From contig NZ_JAESWC010000023.1 in the NCBI RefSeq assembly GCF_016765585.1, positions 1 through 64,000 of the forward strand: a stretch of DNA of 64,000 nt, given 5' to 3'. The stretch's first letter is position 1. Every line of letters starts with the position of its first letter. The DNA is from Clostridium rhizosphaerae (GTDB taxonomy: Bacteria > Bacillota > Clostridia > Clostridiales > Clostridiaceae). This document shows positions 35,110-44,008 of the stretch, piece by piece. The position numbers and the translations under genes were made by a program. The notes under the pieces are model-generated. The model ran no database searches and was not told where the DNA came from. It saw only the letters and a list, made by a program, of their open reading frames with translations.

Positions 35110-36537
35110 CTACTTACTTTCAGTATTTTTTAACCTTTCAACGATTAATTTAGCAAGCTTATGTGAATTGCCAGCACCAAAAACGATGATAATATCTCCC
35201 TCTTTAGCTTTTAAAGAAATTGTATCTGCAACATTATTAAAATCTTCAATATAAGAGGCCTTACCAGCATCAACTTTACTTATGAAGGAACCCATATCCA
35301 CAGGTTCTAGATTTTTATTAATTTCTCTACCAATATAAGTTTTTGTTACTATGACCTCATCTGCATTGTTCAAAGCAGCAATAAATTCCTCAGGAAATAA
35401 TTTCAGTCTTGATATTTGATGAGGTTCAACTATTGCATATACTTTTTTATTCTGGTAAATAGTTTTAAAAGTATCCAAAACCGCAGCTATTGCAGTAGGA
35501 TGGTGACCATAATCATCGTAAACTTTTATTTTATTCACTTCATCAACTAATTCAGTTCTTCTCCCAATACCACTAAATTTTTTAAACACAGTTTTCATTG
35601 TTTCTATACTTACCCCCAATTCAATAGCAGCACTGAGTACCCCTAAGGAATTTAAAACATTATGTGCCCCTAGAAGACCAATCTTAAAACTATCTTTAAA
35701 ATTAGGGCCACAAACCTCAAAGTCTACACCATCTTCAGCAAACTTCATTATTTCACCTTTATACTCAGCGCTGAAAGGAAAATTAAATTTATGTTTTAAG
35801 TAATATCCAATGACCTTAACATTTTTCTCTTGAAGCCAATCTTTTATATCTATAAGTACTTCTCTAATTCCCTCATTTTCTTCATTTACCACAAGAGTAC
35901 CGGAATTCTTTATGTTTCTTATAAACTTTTTAAATGCCCTTTTAAATTCTGCGAAGTCTTTGAAAAATTCAGGATGATCCATTTCAATGTTATTGATAAT
36001 GATTAGAGATGGTGAATAATTTAAAAAATTGCAATTAAACTCATCTGCCTCACAGACAAAGTATTTAGATTCAGATATCCTGAAACCACCTCCCCAAGGT
36101 TTATATATAGTTCCAGCTTCTACTATAGGATCTAGTTCTCCAGCCTCTAATACTAATCCTGTTAAGACTGTAGTAGTGGATTTTCCGTGGGTGCCTGCTA
36201 TTGCAACAAGAAATTTATCTTTCTGAAGATATTTGCCCATGAATTCCTGCCAGGTCATTAATATATTCCTCTTTCTTGCTTCAACAATTTCTGGATGGTT
36301 AGGGTTAATATCAAAAACAGCTGGTGTAACTGCCAGAATGTCTACCCCCTTTAAATGTTCTGAGCTATGCCCCAATTTTATATCAATTCCGCTATCAAGT
36401 AATGCATCACTATAATAACTTGTTTCATTACAGTCACATCCGGACACCTCGAATCCTGATTTTTGAGCTATTACTGCTATAGGTGCCATTCCGCTTCCTC
36501 TTATACCCATAAAATGCACATGCAATCTTTTATCCAT
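35110..36537 (-). CDS. MurC-type Mur ligase (UDP-N-acetylmuramate--L-alanine ligase family)
   Basis: 475 residues. The N-terminal UDP-binding domain has HFMGIRGSGMAPIA (MurC usually shows GIGG). The central ATP-binding domain has VAIAGTHGKSTTTVLTGLVL and the acidic EADEFN. IIINNIEMDHPEFF and KVYDDYGHHPTAIAAVLDTF are typical of MurC. It ligates an amino acid to UDP-MurNAc or a related sugar nucleotide. Its position away from division and cell wall genes and beside rfbC suggests a paralogue with a special substrate; the main MurC would be elsewhere. AAAGGAG precedes the ATG. Confidence 0.85.
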   Translation of the reverse strand: MDKRLHVHFMGIRGSGMAPIAVIAQKSGFEVSGCDCNETSYYSDALLDSGIDIKLGHSSEHLKGVDILAVTPAVFDINPNHPEIVEARKRNILMTWQEFMGKYLQKDKFLVAIAGTHGKSTTTVLTGLVLEAGELDPIVEAGTIYKPWGGGFRISESKYFVCEADEFNCNFLNYSPSLIIINNIEMDHPEFFKDFAEFKRAFKKFIRNIKNSGTLVVNEENEGIREVLIDIKDWLQEKNVKVIGYYLKHKFNFPFSAEYKGEIMKFAEDGVDFEVCGPNFKDSFKIGLLGAHNVLNSLGVLSAAIELGVSIETMKTVFKKFSGIGRRTELVDEVNKIKVYDDYGHHPTAIAAVLDTFKTIYQNKKVYAIVEPHQISRLKLFPEEFIAALNNADEVIVTKTYIGREINKNLEPVDMGSFISKVDAGKASYIEDFNNVADTISLKAKEGDIIIVFGAGNSHKLAKLIVERLKNTESK

Positions 36538-36579
36538 ACTTTTACTCCTTTGAAATTAATTATATAACTAATACTCAGT

Positions 36580-37122
36580 CTAAAAATATATGTCATTCCA
36601 CAATTGCACCTCAATATATCCTCCGACAAGTCCATATTTCTCTGGAGTGCTTCTAATAAATTGTAGAATATCTTGTTTTGATTCGTTAATTAGCCTAAAT
36701 AGATCTTCTTTTCTCCATACTGTGTTTTCAGTTCTTCCCATATCCATGAGGTGCATACTATCTCTTGGAGTAAAGCTTATATGTGAAGCTTCAATATCCT
36801 TTAGTAAAATCTTCACATTATTGTCATTGCCAAAAAAGCTGTGTAACCTCTCACTCTCAAGTAATGTAAAATATATTGGATGATGTGTCTGGGGTTCACC
36901 CTTTAAAGATGTAAATTCATTATACAGCCATTCTTCTGTTCTCAACCTTTTATGATAATAGGTATCGAAGTAATCGCCATATCTATCTCTTTTTGAAAGG
37001 CTTGCCTGCGACAATTTACTTGCCAAAGCATAGGCTTCTTCTTTGGTTAATCTTGTTATGCTGTGTAGTGGTAATCCACCAGCTTCCCTATAATTTGTTA
37101 TATACAGGTCATCAATGTTCAT
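36580..37122 (-). CDS. Conserved hypothetical protein
   Basis: 180 residues, soluble, mixed charge. Visible segments include HSITRLTKEEAYALASKLSQ, YYHKRLRTEEWLYNEFTSLK and HISFTPRDSMHLMDMGRT. I do not recognise a domain. No signal peptide or membrane segment is present. AAGGGGATAGCTATT before the ATG and full-length coding character support a real gene. It lies 43 bases past the MurC-type gene start, upstream of it in the same direction. Confidence 0.7.
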   Translation of the reverse strand: MNIDDLYITNYREAGGLPLHSITRLTKEEAYALASKLSQASLSKRDRYGDYFDTYYHKRLRTEEWLYNEFTSLKGEPQTHHPIYFTLLESERLHSFFGNDNNVKILLKDIEASHISFTPRDSMHLMDMGRTENTVWRKEDLFRLINESKQDILQFIRSTPEKYGLVGGYIEVQLWNDIYF

Positions 37123-37257
37123 AATAGCTATCCCCTTATAATTTTAAAATAGCCTCCAATTCGTAGTATTCTAAAATATATAGTCATGTATAATTTTTTC
37201 TGAATGATGGCGACATAGAAGTAAAGTTTGTACACGCTGGCTCAATAACTTTTAATG

Positions 37258-37992
37258 TTATTCATTAGGGCATTCACCCTTTCTGGCCATAATTATAACT
37301 AATAGGTAATCCTGTATCATTTCTCTTGTAACATTCATTTCCATAAGATATAAATCTGCCAGTGTTTTCTTTAGTTGTAAAAGCACTTCCCTATCATAAA
37401 CTTCTTCTGGTACAGGTGTATATTCTACGAGAAATACAGTTCTTGCTACATCATATAATAAATCTCCATGGCAAATGTTCATGAAATCTAATACAATTGT
37501 ATTTCCATTTGATATCAATATATTACCTGGATGGAAATCACCGTGACATAATGTATCTCCCTCTGGCAGCTTATCCAGCAATTGTAATGCATCTTTCTGT
37601 TTATTCAAATCCGCAGAGGATGCTCTTAATATATGAAACTTTAAAAAGCCTTTATAATTGGATACATTATTAATCTTATTTTGGACTATTGTTCTGTGCA
37701 GCTTTGCCATATACTCTGCGCATTTCTTTACATCACCAGTTTTCATAACCCAATCTAGTAAAGATTCACCTTCCACCCTATCGTATATAATGCCACTTTT
37801 TCCTTCAAAGGAAACTATTTCATGTGCCTTTGGCTTTTCAAAATTCATTTTTCTTATTGCCATTGCATTATTAAACTCTTTTGCTACATCTTCTTCTGGA
37901 TATCCTTGATGAAAAAGCTTAAGAACTTTACCTTCTTCCCATTCATATACATTTGCTGTATTTCCTACACCAATTAATTTCCCATACTCCAT
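37258..37992 (-). CDS. Phosphotransferase family protein (aminoglycoside phosphotransferase/kinase-like)
   Basis: 244 residues. It starts with a kinase glycine loop, GKLIGVGNTANVYEWEEGKV, and the catalytic loop LCHGDFHPGNILIS matches the APH Brenner motif HxDxxxxN. The metal-binding Asp is in TIVLDFMNICHGDLLYDVAR. It may phosphorylate an antibiotic, a sugar or another small molecule. No resistance gene context is present. GGAGGCAGGCAG precedes the ATG. Confidence 0.87.
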   Translation of the reverse strand: MEYGKLIGVGNTANVYEWEEGKVLKLFHQGYPEEDVAKEFNNAMAIRKMNFEKPKAHEIVSFEGKSGIIYDRVEGESLLDWVMKTGDVKKCAEYMAKLHRTIVQNKINNVSNYKGFLKFHILRASSADLNKQKDALQLLDKLPEGDTLCHGDFHPGNILISNGNTIVLDFMNICHGDLLYDVARTVFLVEYTPVPEEVYDREVLLQLKKTLADLYLMEMNVTREMIQDYLLVIIMARKGECPNE

Positions 37993-38072
37993 CTGCCTGC
38001 CTCCAAATCCTTTACGTTAAATTTGGTTCTACTTTAGTCAATTTTTAATCAGCTATATGATTTTCACTATAG

Positions 38073-38360
38073 TTACTCAATCGTTACTTTAGAAATGTTA
38101 TTGTTAAATTTATTTGCTAATGAACTAATTACGATTTCTAACGCTTCTATATTGCAGTTTCCGAAATCAATATGAATACTATATTTGTCTTCTTTCTTCA
38201 TTAACTCTCCAATATAATGTATACTCTCGCTTTTTGCTTTAGAATTCCAGTCTCTAATTGCCGCTACTAGTGTATCAACCAATAATTCCTTTATATTGTC
38301 CCCCTCACGTTTGGGCACAATTATTCCAAGAATTATATCAGGCCCAATATTTCCTAGCAT
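38073..38360 (-). CDS. Small hypothetical protein
   Basis: 95 residues. Segments include GPDIILGIIVPKREGDNIKE and KEDKYSIHIDFGNCNIEALE. It has no clear domain and no signal. The start has only a weak Shine-Dalgarno, so the exact start is uncertain. Full open frame and spacing between two minus-strand genes favour a real gene. I cannot give a function. Confidence 0.5.
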   Translation of the reverse strand: MLGNIGPDIILGIIVPKREGDNIKELLVDTLVAAIRDWNSKAKSESIHYIGELMKKEDKYSIHIDFGNCNIEALEIVISSLANKFNNNISKVTIE

Positions 38361-38457
38361 TAAGCATACTAGTGTATTTCTTAATTAATCCGAATGCAAT
38401 ATCTCACCTATATTTTGATTATAACCCATAATTTTACACAGTTCCATATAAAAAAAA

Positions 38458-38475
38458 TCCACCTGTCGAGGTGGA
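38458..38475 (-). terminator. Terminator between the 38540 and 38073 genes
   Basis: A perfect 7-bp stem TCCACCT/AGGTGGA with a GTCG tetraloop. On the minus strand it is followed by TTTTTTTATATGG, a strong T-run. It lies 65 bases past the radical SAM gene stop. Confidence 0.85.
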
Positions 38476-38539
38476 CAATAATACTTTATTATATATAAAT
38501 TTATCCCTATGCCTTGAAGGCATTTTTTTATGATAATTT

Positions 38540-39664
38540 CTAATAAATCAATTCTCCCGGCTTATAGCCATCAGGCAATTCTTCTTCACTTAAAAATTTG
38601 AAATTGTCATCACTCAGTATTGGTAAAAATGCTTCGTATGGAATTCTTGGAAACTCACAGGCATAATTGCTGGCTCCGAACCACTTACCTTCTTTGCTGC
38701 TCAAATTTAAATCTCTAGCAAATTTTGTATTGTTTGAACAATCATGAACTACTAAATCCCACTTTTCTTCATCGGCTATTTTCATGAATTTCAAAGTTAA
38801 TTCTCTGCTCCAAATTGGAGATATATAGCCATGTCTTGAAATATACATGTTTTCCTCATAATAATTATTTATGTTATTCTCATTTAAATGTAATTCTGCA
38901 CAATTTATAAAATCCAGTTTTGTTTCAAAGATTGCTTGCTTTTTCTTAAAAAACGCCTCAAAAAACTCAGGAGTCATTGGAGTTTCAATACCTACATTAT
39001 TAATATATTTTTTTGCTATTCCAATATTTTTAATAACTTTGTCTGAACAATTAGAAGCACCCAGGTTGAAACGTATCTCGTTAAGGCCGGCTTCACCTAA
39101 TGCTTTCAAGGTCTCTTCTGTAGCTAAGATACCATTTGTATAAAGATGTTGATAAACCCCTGCGTCACTAAATTTTTTTATTATAGAATAGTATTTTTCA
39201 ATTTCCATGAATGGTTCTAAATAAACGTATGCAACGCCAGTTGGTTTCTTGTGAACTGAAAGAAGCATATCAATATCTTTCTCATAAAATTTTGTACCTC
39301 CAATATCCCACATACCTTCGCCAATTGGAGGAATATCTTCTAGTTCTCCATAATTGTAACAGAACTTACACTCTATATTACATTTATTCGTTTTCCTAAT
39401 TGCACCTAAACCGGTACCCATGAGACAAGAAATACATCCTCTTGGGAATTTACTTTCATTTCCTACAAATAAAGTTCTATTCTTTAAAGTATTCAAACCT
39501 TTAATTTCTGACATTAACATATCATTTCTATAATCAATGGCTTCCTCAATTTGTGCAAAGGTAGAGTACATAATCTCCTTTTGTTTTGTCATTAATTCCT
39601 CTTCCTCTGGCAACATTGAAAAGAATTCAAACCACATCAACGCATCTTTCTTTGAAATTTTCAT
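38540..39664 (-). CDS. Radical SAM protein
   Basis: About 374 residues. CNIECKFCYNYGE is the CxxxCxxC cluster motif, preceded by an extra Cys pair in RGCISCLMGTG. YLEPFMEIEKYYSIIKKFSD and HLYTNGILATEETL match the TIM-barrel SAM-binding strands. A further Cys (NYACEFPRIP) near the C-terminus may bind an auxiliary cluster. The substrate is unknown. The ATG at 39664 is preceded by AAGGAGGATACTT; an ATG 15 codons upstream lies before this site. It is a single-gene unit. Confidence 0.87.
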   Translation of the reverse strand: MKISKKDALMWFEFFSMLPEEEELMTKQKEIMYSTFAQIEEAIDYRNDMLMSEIKGLNTLKNRTLFVGNESKFPRGCISCLMGTGLGAIRKTNKCNIECKFCYNYGELEDIPPIGEGMWDIGGTKFYEKDIDMLLSVHKKPTGVAYVYLEPFMEIEKYYSIIKKFSDAGVYQHLYTNGILATEETLKALGEAGLNEIRFNLGASNCSDKVIKNIGIAKKYINNVGIETPMTPEFFEAFFKKKQAIFETKLDFINCAELHLNENNINNYYEENMYISRHGYISPIWSRELTLKFMKIADEEKWDLVVHDCSNNTKFARDLNLSSKEGKWFGASNYACEFPRIPYEAFLPILSDDNFKFLSEEELPDGYKPGELIY

Positions 39665-39779
39665 AAGTATCCTCCTTGTATTTCTCATCCTGCACATATT
39701 CTTATTCAAAGGTATATATGAACAAATTTAATTATATAGCAATTTTATAGTTTTGTATGTAGATAAAATTTTCAATTAC

Positions 39780-40058
39780 TTATTCTAAATAACTTGATTT
39801 AAAAAAAGTTACCCAATCTTCATATATTTCTTTTTCAGTCTTGCCAAAGGCCTGTGAATAATCTTCGGTTTTTATTAACTTTAAGATCTTTTCCATTCCA
39901 TATGTTTTATCTAGATATTCAATATAAGTATAAGAAACTGGATACATATTATGATTTCCAAAGGTTATAGGGTTTGTAATTTTAGTATCTTCATATGCTG
40001 GAATGTAGTTGAATTTAAAAGAGGGTTTATTTTTATGTGTATTATCAAGCTTAGCTGC
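39780..40058 (-). pseudogene. C-terminal remnant of a gluzincin-type (peptidase MA-like) protein
   Basis: The minus strand is open from just after a stop at 40059-40061 to a TAA at 39780-39782, giving 92 codons without a start codon of its own. The product includes FKFNYIPAYEDTKITNPITF, YPVSYTYIEYLDKTYGMEKI and SQAFGKTEKEIYEDWVTFF. The pattern of a helix followed by YGxxKI, xAFGKTxxExYEDW is the usual C-terminal end of peptidase MA-like proteins. The HExxH catalytic part is missing, so this is the tail of a 5'-deleted gene. Family assignment is from memory of the motif. Confidence 0.55.
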
Positions 40059-40092
40059 CTAATGGCTCGATTTTAAAATTATCATAGTTGCT

Positions 40093-40761
40093 TTACGTTA
40101 ATACATGATATTTTTTTGCATTTCCTAATAATATAATTTGGCTCCCATCAACAATTATTGCACTTTGAGGTTCTGTTGTATAAACCATTTTATTCTTTTC
40201 ACGCATATACTTTTCAATACTATTATTTATTGTATCTACACTTTTATAATGAACTTGAACCGCAAAATCTTTTATAAACCTTAAGCCCTTTTTATAAACA
40301 AACTCCGGATAATCTTCATCCGGTGATATAAAGTAGTCAAAACATTGCATCATAGCTCCAGCACTCCACCCCATTTTTATGCCATCATACTTTTCAATAT
40401 CGTCAATTAAATCAAACTCTTCTAATCTAGTCATAGCTTTGTCAGGGAAGCCGCCTGTAAAAAAGATAATATCACTTGCATTTATTTTTGCTTTAGCATC
40501 CTCACTACTGTCTGTAAAATAATTAATCAAAATAATGTCTTTGTCTTCAATTCCATAAATATAAAATGGATTAGCTATTTTCACGTACTCTGACCCATTT
40601 GTCTTATTATAAAACTTTTCCCATTCCTCTTTATTTTTCATCCATTCCTCATGGAAGGCAAAAGGAACTACGCAAATTTTATAAGTAGGTTTAATTATAT
40701 TTTTTAATGTTTCATATGCCCATTCCTCATTAAAATCCAATTTATCTAATAGGATATTCAC
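40093..40761 (-). CDS. Peptidase S51-like / class I glutamine amidotransferase-like protein
   Basis: 222 residues. IIFFTGGFPDKAMTRLEEF and the nucleophile elbow KMGWSAGAMMQ (Ser in GWSAGA) match the dipeptidase E / cyanophycinase-like S51 family. The Asp-x-Asp acidic loop (ISPDEDYPEF) and AVQVHYKSVDT fit the fold. It may hydrolyse an Asp- or beta-Asp-containing peptide. GGGGGGATTACTGTG lies before the ATG. It lies next to the decayed peptidase fragment. Confidence 0.83.
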   Translation of the reverse strand: MNILLDKLDFNEEWAYETLKNIIKPTYKICVVPFAFHEEWMKNKEEWEKFYNKTNGSEYVKIANPFYIYGIEDKDIILINYFTDSSEDAKAKINASDIIFFTGGFPDKAMTRLEEFDLIDDIEKYDGIKMGWSAGAMMQCFDYFISPDEDYPEFVYKKGLRFIKDFAVQVHYKSVDTINNSIEKYMREKNKMVYTTEPQSAIIVDGSQIILLGNAKKYHVLT

Positions 40762-40883
40762 AGTAATCCCCCCAATAAAGTTATATGTTTTTCTATCAAT
40801 ACTTTCTCAAATATATTCAATTAACTTCAAACTTATTTTATTATTTAATAGAGTTACGAAATTGTAGTTGTAAAACTATTTAA

Positions 40884-41348
40884 TCATTTTTTATGTAAAA
40901 TAAATTTCTGATTGGGATAGTTAAATTCAATTACAAGCTCATCTTCTTCAAATCCAAATTTTCTATATAGTTGTCTTGGAGCAATTCCTTTTATATCATT
41001 TTCTCTAAAGGTTGTAACTGATATGTCTGTGTCATTTGGAAATAATGATAACATTTTTTCTATCATAGCAGATGCAATTCCTTTTCTACGATGATTGGGA
41101 TGAACTGCCATACAAGAAATGCATTTAGAATTAAAAGAAAAAAGCATAATTCCAACAATATCCCCTTTATGTTTCACACAAAGAGCAGTTTGTCTTTTTA
41201 TGTTTTTAATTACAGTTTGCCTATAACCCTCCATATCCTCATCTGTCTCTAATCCGGGAAAGTTATCTCGTACAATTTCAACCATTTTAATCCAGGAGTC
41301 TATGTCATTCACTTCTGCATAACATAATGAATATTCCTCACTCAGCAC
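40884..41348 (-). CDS. GNAT-family N-acetyltransferase
   Basis: About 154 residues. The core motif is CISCMAVHPNHRRKGIASAM with RRKGIA as the acetyl-CoA loop, followed by APRQLYRKFGFEEDELVIEF (motif B). Upstream DIVGIMLFSF is the central strand. The substrate is unknown. The GTG at 41348 has AAAGGAGG 7 bases ahead; a GTG 3 codons upstream overlaps that site. It is the first of the single-gene accessory units on the left. Confidence 0.87.
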   Translation of the reverse strand: MLSEEYSLCYAEVNDIDSWIKMVEIVRDNFPGLETDEDMEGYRQTVIKNIKRQTALCVKHKGDIVGIMLFSFNSKCISCMAVHPNHRRKGIASAMIEKMLSLFPNDTDISVTTFRENDIKGIAPRQLYRKFGFEEDELVIEFNYPNQKFILHKK

Positions 41349-41441
41349 ATTACACACCTCCTTTAATTTGTCCTATTTAGCTACAGCCTCTTAGTAAACT
41401 TATTAAAAAATCTTTGAGCAGCAGCACTTTTTATGAAGATC

Positions 41442-42413
41442 TTAATACCTTATAGGTACTTTTGACTGTTCAATTGTAATACTGCTAAAACCTTTAAGTT
41501 TTAAGTACCTTTTTAAACCTTGCTCAGCTAATTCACTTTCCAGCATTGGTGATAGCATAATAGAATCGATTGTATTTTCTTTACTAATTGACAATACACA
41601 AAAAGGTGTGAATACTCCATTTTTAACATCAAATCCAATAGAAATCGGATCGCTCGTATTAGGCGTAAATTCTAGAGGAAGTTTTATTACAAATCGATAC
41701 TCTTTTTCATTGTTGAATGCTTCATCTTTAAAAAATAATCTGTAGTTTTCTATAAACGTTAAGACTTCTCCTATTACTTCTTGTTCACTTAAGCTAATGT
41801 CTTCTGAACTTTTAGCTTTACTTAATTTGTCTTCGAGATCTTGATCTGCTTTTAAAAGTAAATCTTTTAATAGATTGATTTGATCCCTTTCCTTATAAAT
41901 TACTTTGCCGTAAAAAACATCAATTTCAGGGTTTTTAATGGTTGAGAAACAATCAAGTAACTTACTTATGCTAAGCCCGATATTATACCCTTGATAATTG
42001 CCACCTTTTACATAGTAATTCCACATCCCTAATGAGTCTTGCGCCGTTGAACTGCAAAATACATAATACCTCTTTTTTATAGATTGTAATGATTGCTTAG
42101 AAGATTTGCCCTCTAGCTTAATATCATCTTGTTCAAAATTATTACTGAGTAAATCCATTACACTTGTTTCCAAATCATTGTGTAAATCACTTTTAATTTC
42201 TTCAAAGGCTTTAATTAGCGGCTTTTTGATATGAGTATATTCTGACTTATCATTTAAGAACTGACAATCGGTAAATCTAATAGTTGAATTGTCTAAAATG
42301 GCATAAAGCCCGCGTGGAGATGTATAGTGATATATTCGTTGTTTGGCATATAAACTTCTATCTTCTGTGGATGGATTAAAGCATTTAATATGCTTATTTC
42401 GATATTCATTCAT
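41442..42413 (-). CDS. DUF2971-family protein
   Basis: 323 residues. IYHYTSPRGLYAILDNSTIR followed by FTDCQFLNDKSEYTH is the signature start of DUF2971, and VFCSSTAQDSLGMWNYY is the second conserved block. The family has no established activity and occurs often in mobile or defence-linked accessory DNA. GGGGGA lies before the ATG at 42413. It is followed on the 5' side by element CL1, the left-most attC-like repeat. The call is firm; the function is open. Confidence 0.87.
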   Translation of the reverse strand: MNEYRNKHIKCFNPSTEDRSLYAKQRIYHYTSPRGLYAILDNSTIRFTDCQFLNDKSEYTHIKKPLIKAFEEIKSDLHNDLETSVMDLLSNNFEQDDIKLEGKSSKQSLQSIKKRYYVFCSSTAQDSLGMWNYYVKGGNYQGYNIGLSISKLLDCFSTIKNPEIDVFYGKVIYKERDQINLLKDLLLKADQDLEDKLSKAKSSEDISLSEQEVIGEVLTFIENYRLFFKDEAFNNEKEYRFVIKLPLEFTPNTSDPISIGFDVKNGVFTPFCVLSISKENTIDSIMLSPMLESELAEQGLKRYLKLKGFSSITIEQSKVPIRY

Positions 42414-42482
42414 TCAAAAATCCCCCTAGTATACTTAAACTTAAATAAATACAATCGACCTGAAAACTATCTAGCTAATTTC

Positions 42483-42556
42483 ACATATCATTTCCAACTT
42501 CCGATACTGCTACACTTAGACATACCTGACTTAGTGTAGCAGGCTTAGCTTGGCTA
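42483..42556 (-). repeat. CL1: partial attC-like element after the cupin gene
   Basis: On the plus strand it begins CATATCATTTCCAACTTCCG, which aligns with the start of CL7 and CL10. It contains the inner inverted repeat TGCTACACT (42508-42516) / AGTGTAGCA (42533-42541). The outer right arm (ATTTTGTTATATG) is missing; the cupin stop codon lies where it should be. It is in the same orientation as the other ten copies, directly past the 3' end of the minus-strand cupin gene. Confidence 0.65.
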
Positions 42557-42557
42557 T

Positions 42558-43034
42558 TTATTCACCTTCATAATAGTCCAAATTTGTATTTTTTCTATAA
42601 AATGTACTTGATTCTCCATTTAGAATAATGCCAACTTTATCAGAATTAGGATAATATGCTATGTCAGGATTGTTAAGTGTGTCGCAATCTAAATATACAA
42701 GCATTTCATTATATGAAGAATTAATTATTTTGTGTGCTCCTTTTTCTAATGGCGGGCAGACTATAATATCTCCAGCTGAGATAGTCTTATTTCCACTAGG
42801 TGTCTCTAAAATTCCGTTTCCGCTAATGATATAGAAAACTTCTTCATTTTTTAGATGATAGTGGTATGGATAGCTTGCTTTCTGGGGTGGAATTTCATAA
42901 ATAGCAACATAACATTGGCTATCTTTGCCTCGTTTTGTTACCTCGTACTTATAGTATTCGTAAGGCTCATGCTCACTTTTATGTGTTGGTTCGATTAGGT
43001 TTTTATTGGTTATTTGAATTTCACGATTATTCAT
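42558..43034 (-). CDS. Cupin-domain protein
   Basis: About 158 residues. The two cupin motifs are visible: YPYHYHLKNEEVFYIISGNG (HxH...E) and GDIIVCPPLEKGAHKIINSS (G...H). These form a small beta-barrel with a metal site; activity may be isomerase, dioxygenase or binding. AAGGAGTAATGAG precedes the ATG at 43034. It lies between CL2 (upstream) and CL1 (downstream), as a one-gene unit. Confidence 0.87.
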   Translation of the reverse strand: MNNREIQITNKNLIEPTHKSEHEPYEYYKYEVTKRGKDSQCYVAIYEIPPQKASYPYHYHLKNEEVFYIISGNGILETPSGNKTISAGDIIVCPPLEKGAHKIINSSYNEMLVYLDCDTLNNPDIAYYPNSDKVGIILNGESSTFYRKNTNLDYYEGE

Positions 43035-43146
43035 CTCATTACTCCTTAATATCATATAAATACTTATCAATTCTTTATAATTTATCTATACTTATAACTA
43101 AAAGGATTCAAAAAACTCTAAACTACCGCTCTTGTTCTCTAAAATT

Positions 43147-43342
43147 ATATATTGCGTTTCTCATTCAAGACGTTTCTGAAACGTATTCCAGAAGAATATC
43201 TTTGGCTGTACTTGAGCCGATGAAGGAATGTGCCTTATTAGGCCAACTGCTTTAACCTATATATAGATTATAAACCATAAATTTACACATATCTATATTA
43301 AAAAATCCACCTACAAAGGCGGATGTAAAATTTTGTTATATG
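43147..43342 (-). repeat. CL2: long attC-like element after the GNAT gene at 43360
   Basis: About 196 bp, degenerate at its left end (ATATATTGCGTTTCTCATTC instead of ATATAACGTTTCGCACTC). It ends in ATTTTGTTATATG at 43331-43342. It shares with CL4, CL6 and CL8 the block reading CCTATATATAGATTATAAAC and the terminator hairpin (TCCACCT ... AGGCGGA, with a T-run on the minus strand). Its boxes no longer pair well, so it is probably inactive if it is a recombination site. Confidence 0.7.
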
Positions 43343-43359
43343 ATGTTTTAGGTCTTTTG

Positions 43360-43887
43360 CTATAACTTTAAAATGTACTCTTTACCGGCATATAAATTTT
43401 TTCCCCTACTACATTCATAGGGTATATCCTTAATATATGTAAATCCTAATTTTACCATAACCTTGCCGGAAGCAGGATTTTCTTTTGCATGTCTTCCCAT
43501 TATTTCTTTTATCCCCAATTCTTCTTTTGCAAATTTTATAACTTCCTGCATTGCTTCTGTTGTATACCCAAACCCCCAAGCTTTTTTGCCCAAATTATAC
43601 CCTATTTCAAATTTTCCATACTCTTCTTCAAGATAAATTAATCCAGTTCCAAGCAACTCTCTTGTTTCCTTCGATAAAATTGCCCATCTGTACCAGTCAT
43701 CAGAATCTATTTTTCTTAATTCTTTTTTTACCCAGCTAATAGTTTTATTTATATCATTATGACTGCTCCAAAACATATACTTTGCAACATCAGGATCACT
43801 TTCCCAACATTCAAACACTTCCTGTGCATCTTCCAGGCAAAATGGTCGCAAAATTAATCTATCTGTTTCTAATATTGGCGTTTTCAT
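43360..43887 (-). CDS. GNAT-family N-acetyltransferase (RimJ/RimL-like)
   Basis: 175 residues. LETDRLILRPFCLEDAQEVF is the RimJ/L-type start, GYNLGKKAWGFGYTTEAMQE includes the acetyl-CoA loop, and NPASGKVMVKLGFTYIKDIP is motif B. It acetylates a protein N-terminus or a small amine. AGAGGTATATAGATATG surrounds the start. Element CL2 begins 18 bases past its stop. Confidence 0.88.
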   Translation of the reverse strand: MKTPILETDRLILRPFCLEDAQEVFECWESDPDVAKYMFWSSHNDINKTISWVKKELRKIDSDDWYRWAILSKETRELLGTGLIYLEEEYGKFEIGYNLGKKAWGFGYTTEAMQEVIKFAKEELGIKEIMGRHAKENPASGKVMVKLGFTYIKDIPYECSRGKNLYAGKEYILKL

Positions 43888-44008
43888 ATCTATATACCTC
43901 TCATTATGTTATATAAAATTTGAAATACAATTCAAGCTAATGCGAACAGTAACATTTTATTTATATGAAGTGCTAATGGAATTATCTATGTCATGTATAT
44001 TAAAATTA

